A stretch of 64,000 bases of DNA from assembly GCF_029714405.1 (NCBI RefSeq), contig NZ_CP121651.1, positions 744,001-808,000 of the forward strand, written 5' to 3'. Of the stretch, positions 61,331 to 64,000 are shown one piece after another (within the stretch, counting starts at the first letter, position 1; the number at the start of each line of letters is the position of its first letter). A program made the translations under genes and the position numbers. The notes under the pieces were generated by a model. It was not told the origin of the DNA, did no database searches, and worked only from the letters and a program-made list of their open reading frames with translations. This DNA is from Bradyrhizobium sp. CB82. Lineage in GTDB: Bacteria > Pseudomonadota > Alphaproteobacteria > Rhizobiales > Xanthobacteraceae.

Positions 61331-62407
61331 ATGAGCCTCCCGGGACCGAACGAGCGGCTGTTCTCGGTCATAAAGATAAAGGCGGTCGTTGATTCCCTTG
61401 TAGCGGAAGGCATATCCGAGCGCGACGCTCTCAGCGGCACTCTTGTCTCTCCAGCGGATCTGCGCTCACCCAAGACGCGCGTTTCCCTAAATCAAGTGAT
61501 CCAGTGCTACAAAAACGCTCTTGGTAGCTGCTCAAAGCCAGGATTCGCGTTTCGCACCGGCTTACGTTGCACCGTCAGCACATATGGATTGTATGGGTTC
61601 GCGATCTTCAGCAGCACGAGCTTCCGGCGATCCATGCGGTTTACCGTGCAATACCATCAGCTCGCGTGTCCGGTCGCCGATATTTGCTTCAGCGAGAGCG
61701 GTCAAAACGCAAACTGGGCCGTCACGCCGGCGTTCCTTCCCCAGGTCGATATCGCGCTTTACAGATTTATTGTCGAGCAGCAGTTCGGCATTCAGATCTC
61801 GCTTCATCGCGACATCATGGGACCATCGTTTGAACCGCGAGATCTGCGCGTTACATATTCCCCGGCCTATGAGGAGCATGAATATCAAAGCGCCTTTGGC
61901 TACCCCCTGCTCTTCAATCAGCCAGAGAATGCGCTCTCGTTCGACCGGGATTGGCTGGACAAGACACCAAAATACGGCGACGAGCTTACTTATGAAACAA
62001 TGCGAGAGCATTGTATTGACCTTCTTGACGATATGCGGCTCAAGACTGGCGTCGCCGGGAAAGTGCGTCACGCTCTGTTGCCGGACTTGGCCAGACCAAC
62101 TACATTTTCCGAGATGGCAATTCGCCTAGGAATGTCTGACAGAACATTGCGTCGTCGATTGCAGCTGGAAGGCACGTCTTTCCGCGATCTGATTGACGAG
62201 TTGCGAATGGAGGTTGCAATAAGGTACCTCCGCGACACAACGCTTTCGGTCGAAGATATTTCCACCTCACTCGGGTTCAGTGATCCAACACACTTTCGAC
62301 AAGCATTTCGCCGCTGGACTGGCTCCTCGCCAGGAGTATTTCAAACGAACGCGCAACGCGCCTTCAGTCAGGTGATCGATGAGGCGGCAAACGGAGGTCG
62401 TTCGTAG
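61331..62407 (+). CDS. AraC family transcriptional regulator (OruR/ArgR-like), paralogue of 36167
   Basis: 358 residues from ATG at 61331 with a strong ribosome site (GGAGG, 7 bases upstream); the frame extends up to 61169 without similarity. The sensing domain (KTRVSLNQVIQCYKNAL, then VSTYGLYGFAIFSS, and HRDIMGPSFEPRDLRVTY) and HTH region (MAIRLGMSDRTLRRRLQLEG, SLGFSDPTHFRQAFRRW) match the AraC gene at 36167-37294 throughout. It precedes a 3-hydroxyacyl-CoA dehydrogenase gene in the same direction by 282 bases and may control it. Confidence 0.9.
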   Translation: MSLPGPNERLFSVIKIKAVVDSLVAEGISERDALSGTLVSPADLRSPKTRVSLNQVIQCYKNALGSCSKPGFAFRTGLRCTVSTYGLYGFAIFSSTSFRRSMRFTVQYHQLACPVADICFSESGQNANWAVTPAFLPQVDIALYRFIVEQQFGIQISLHRDIMGPSFEPRDLRVTYSPAYEEHEYQSAFGYPLLFNQPENALSFDRDWLDKTPKYGDELTYETMREHCIDLLDDMRLKTGVAGKVRHALLPDLARPTTFSEMAIRLGMSDRTLRRRLQLEGTSFRDLIDELRMEVAIRYLRDTTLSVEDISTSLGFSDPTHFRQAFRRWTGSSPGVFQTNAQRAFSQVIDEAANGGRS

Positions 62408-62689
62408 AGCCCCCGGGATCCAGCATGGTTTGAATTTGCTGTAACCTGGTGCCTTAGCATCATCTCGATGATCCGGATTCCCTCAACGTTCTCGCTTTGG
62501 ATTGCGCGACCAGTCTCGCACGGCGGCGTTCCGGAAGATTTGCGATCCTTTGGATTTCTTTCCAAGACTTCTGTTTCCGAGAGCACTCCAACGCGTTACT
62601 CCTCAAGAGCCCGAGGTACAAACCGGCGTGTGCTGCTGGCTGACGAGGCGCGTGTTCTATCAGCTTGATGAAGCGAGGGGGAGCGTCTC

Positions 62690-63538
62690 GTGTCGATGCA
62701 GACTGTTGCGATAGTAGGTACCGGATCTCTGAGCACGGAGCTGGGTAAGCTCGCCCTTACAGCAGGTCTGAGTGTGCTCTTGGTTGGCCCGAGTCGGTCC
62801 GTTGTCACCAGGGATTCGGAACTGATCAGAGCAGCCCTTGGTGAGCTCGTTAGCAACAGCTCGATACCAGCTTCAAAATTGGATCTGCTTCTCTCTCATT
62901 TAAGCGTTTCGGACTCATATGAGGCTCTCATAGCGGCGGACGTCGTGTTCGACGTCAGCACCACCGGTCCGGAGGCAAGCGCAGAGTTACTTAGGAGAAT
63001 CGATCCGTTCCTGGCTCCGGATGCAGTCGTCGCATCAACAACCTGCCTGGCTTGTATAACGCGCTTGGCATCCGTTATTTCTCGGCCGGACCGCTTTGTT
63101 GGGATGCACTTCCTTCAACCTATTGGGACGTGTCAGTTGGTTGAGATCGTTCGAGCCTTGCAAACCAGTGACGCGGCCTGTGCTATCGCGGAAACTCTGG
63201 CTTCCATGTTGGGCAAAACGCCCATCGCTGTCAGGAACACACCAGGTTTCATAGTTGCTCGTATCCTTGCACTGATGCTCAACGAAGCCTTCTTCATTCT
63301 TGGCGAAAGCGACGTCTGTGCGTCTGACATCGATGAAGCAGTCAGGCTGGCATTCAGCTGCCCATTTGGACCGTTTGAATTTGCTGACAGCGTTGGACTC
63401 GACGTGGTCCTATCAGCTGTCCGATCACTTCATGAAGATCTTGGTGATCCAAAATACCGTCCAGCGCCCAGCCTCAAGGAAATGGTCGCGGCCGGCTATA
63501 TTGGTCAACGGTCAGGAAGAGGAGTCTATAGGTACTAA
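62690..63538 (+). CDS. 3-hydroxyacyl-CoA dehydrogenase family protein
   Basis: 282 residues from GTG at 62690 (GGGGGAG upstream; ATG at 62696 possible). The NAD-binding motif is VAIVGTGSLSTELG. The catalytic His in VGMHFLQP and Glu in QLVEIVRA are present. The Asn usually found in GFIVNR is Ala here (PGFIVARI), and the Ser region is STTCLACIT. The C-terminal helical domain ends GYIGQRSGRGVYRY, normal for the family (3HBDH-like). It would oxidise a 3-hydroxyacyl-CoA, though the altered residue may affect activity. It stands apart from the main catabolic operons. Confidence 0.87.
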   Translation: MSMQTVAIVGTGSLSTELGKLALTAGLSVLLVGPSRSVVTRDSELIRAALGELVSNSSIPASKLDLLLSHLSVSDSYEALIAADVVFDVSTTGPEASAELLRRIDPFLAPDAVVASTTCLACITRLASVISRPDRFVGMHFLQPIGTCQLVEIVRALQTSDAACAIAETLASMLGKTPIAVRNTPGFIVARILALMLNEAFFILGESDVCASDIDEAVRLAFSCPFGPFEFADSVGLDVVLSAVRSLHEDLGDPKYRPAPSLKEMVAAGYIGQRSGRGVYRY

Positions 63539-63647
63539 CATAGTCACTTCCGAAACTGGCCGATGCATGCTCCGATTAGGGCGTGGGAGTCATTAACGCG
63601 CGCCGTGGCCTGATTGACCCAAGTTGGACGAAGGCGAGAAGCCATTA

Positions 63648-63949
63648 GAGACGGCCGGGACGCGCGATCCGGGCCGCACTCGAGGCCGAAGTATCTGTTG
63701 CTAAGCGTGGGGTGCGGATCCGAGCGGGAGTGCATGCGGGAGAAATCGAGCTGATTGATGGACACGTTATAGGAGTCGCGGTTCATGCGGCTGCACGGGT
63801 TTTGGGGCAGGCCGACGCTGATGAATCCTGATCTCAAGAGTAGTTAGTTAAGGATCTTGTTACAGGAGGCGATTTCCGATTGTCGCACAGGGCGTTCCGA
63901 CTTGAAGGGCTTCCCTGAAAAGTGGGACCTCTACTCCGTATCCATCTAG
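63648..63949 (+). pseudogene. Adenylate/guanylate cyclase (class III) C-terminal remnant
   Basis: The plus strand reads RPGRAIRAALEAEVSVAKRG, VRIRAGVHAGEIELIDGHVI, GVAVHAAARVLGQADADES and then TGA; after another stop (TAG) the same frame continues LVKDLVTGGDFRLSHRAFR, and a further shift of frame gives PEKWDLYSVSI. These are the end of a class III cyclase catalytic domain (RAGVHTGE, GIAVHIAARV, VKDLV, LKGVP-x-W-x-LY). Two stops and a frameshift, and loss of the front, show it is broken. Confidence 0.72.
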
Positions 63950-64000
63950 CCAGAAAAACGCGATGAAGGAGTGCCGACCCGCTTGGCTGCGGATCTCGAC

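Noticed and set aside
1..64000. CRISPR arrays, rRNA and tRNA genes
   Set aside because: No regularly spaced repeats were noticed and no sequence resembling rRNA or a tRNA cloverleaf end was recognised by reading; a covariance-model search was not possible.

Overview
The window reads as a chromosome segment of a Bradyrhizobium-like alphaproteobacterium. The basis is high-GC coding with rhizobial-type start sites, a FixJ-class response regulator, a DUF459 SGNH hydrolase, small secreted bradyrhizobial-type proteins, an IS1182-family remnant, and Liv-type uptake coupled to CoA-dependent aromatic catabolism. The genus is an inference from family recognition, not from a marker gene. I saw no rRNA, tRNA or CRISPR array.

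Positions 1-40.5 kb are a dense catabolic region. On the left are a CocE-type hydrolase (cut by the window edge), an IorA/IorB-like molybdenum hydroxylase pair, DoxX, pirin and a LysR regulator. Next comes a minus-strand operon of VOC protein, LLM flavin monooxygenase, flavin reductase, alpha/beta hydrolase and crotonase (10736 down to 6976), divergent from an IclR regulator. A fatty-acid-type CoA ligase then diverges from a complete Liv ABC importer (13457-17951). Two tandem P450s and a convergent TetR regulator follow. Next is a ring-cleavage module: two RraA-type aldolases, RidA, a LigJ-like amidohydrolase, and a divergent LigB-type extradiol dioxygenase. A long minus-strand run (35849 down to 25084) carries CoA ligase, MaoC hydratase, PHA synthase, a PHA-depolymerase-like hydrolase, acyl-CoA dehydrogenase, a TPP enzyme, an AraC regulator, a second acyl-CoA dehydrogenase and an SDR. 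A plausible overall logic is uptake of an aromatic or alicyclic acid, CoA activation, oxidation by P450 or flavin monooxygenases, ring cleavage, beta-oxidation-like steps, and storage of hydroxyacyl-CoA as polyester. The substrate is unknown.

A candidate operator with core TCCAYWYGGT and an A/T-rich tail oriented with transcription occurs in front of the CoA ligase/Liv pair, the P450s, the LigJ operon and the dioxygenase. It may tie these units into one regulon, perhaps under the local TetR.

At 37.3-40.9 kb the locus is damaged. A benzoylformate decarboxylase gene lacks its first codons where an IS1182-family transposase remnant abuts it, and the next gene is an in-frame fusion of the front half of an aldehyde dehydrogenase to the back of a CaiB/BaiF CoA-transferase.

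From 41 kb on, the region looks different: lower GC, looser spacing, regulators and decayed genes. It holds a 2521-residue Ser/Thr-kinase/ATPase/GAF/PAS/histidine-kinase protein with two response regulators, two AraC proteins that are paralogues of each other, a DUF459 hydrolase, a winged-helix/ATPase regulator, another AraC protein (paralogue of the one at 36 kb), a 3-hydroxyacyl-CoA dehydrogenase, and broken remnants of winged-helix, LysR and adenylate cyclase genes.
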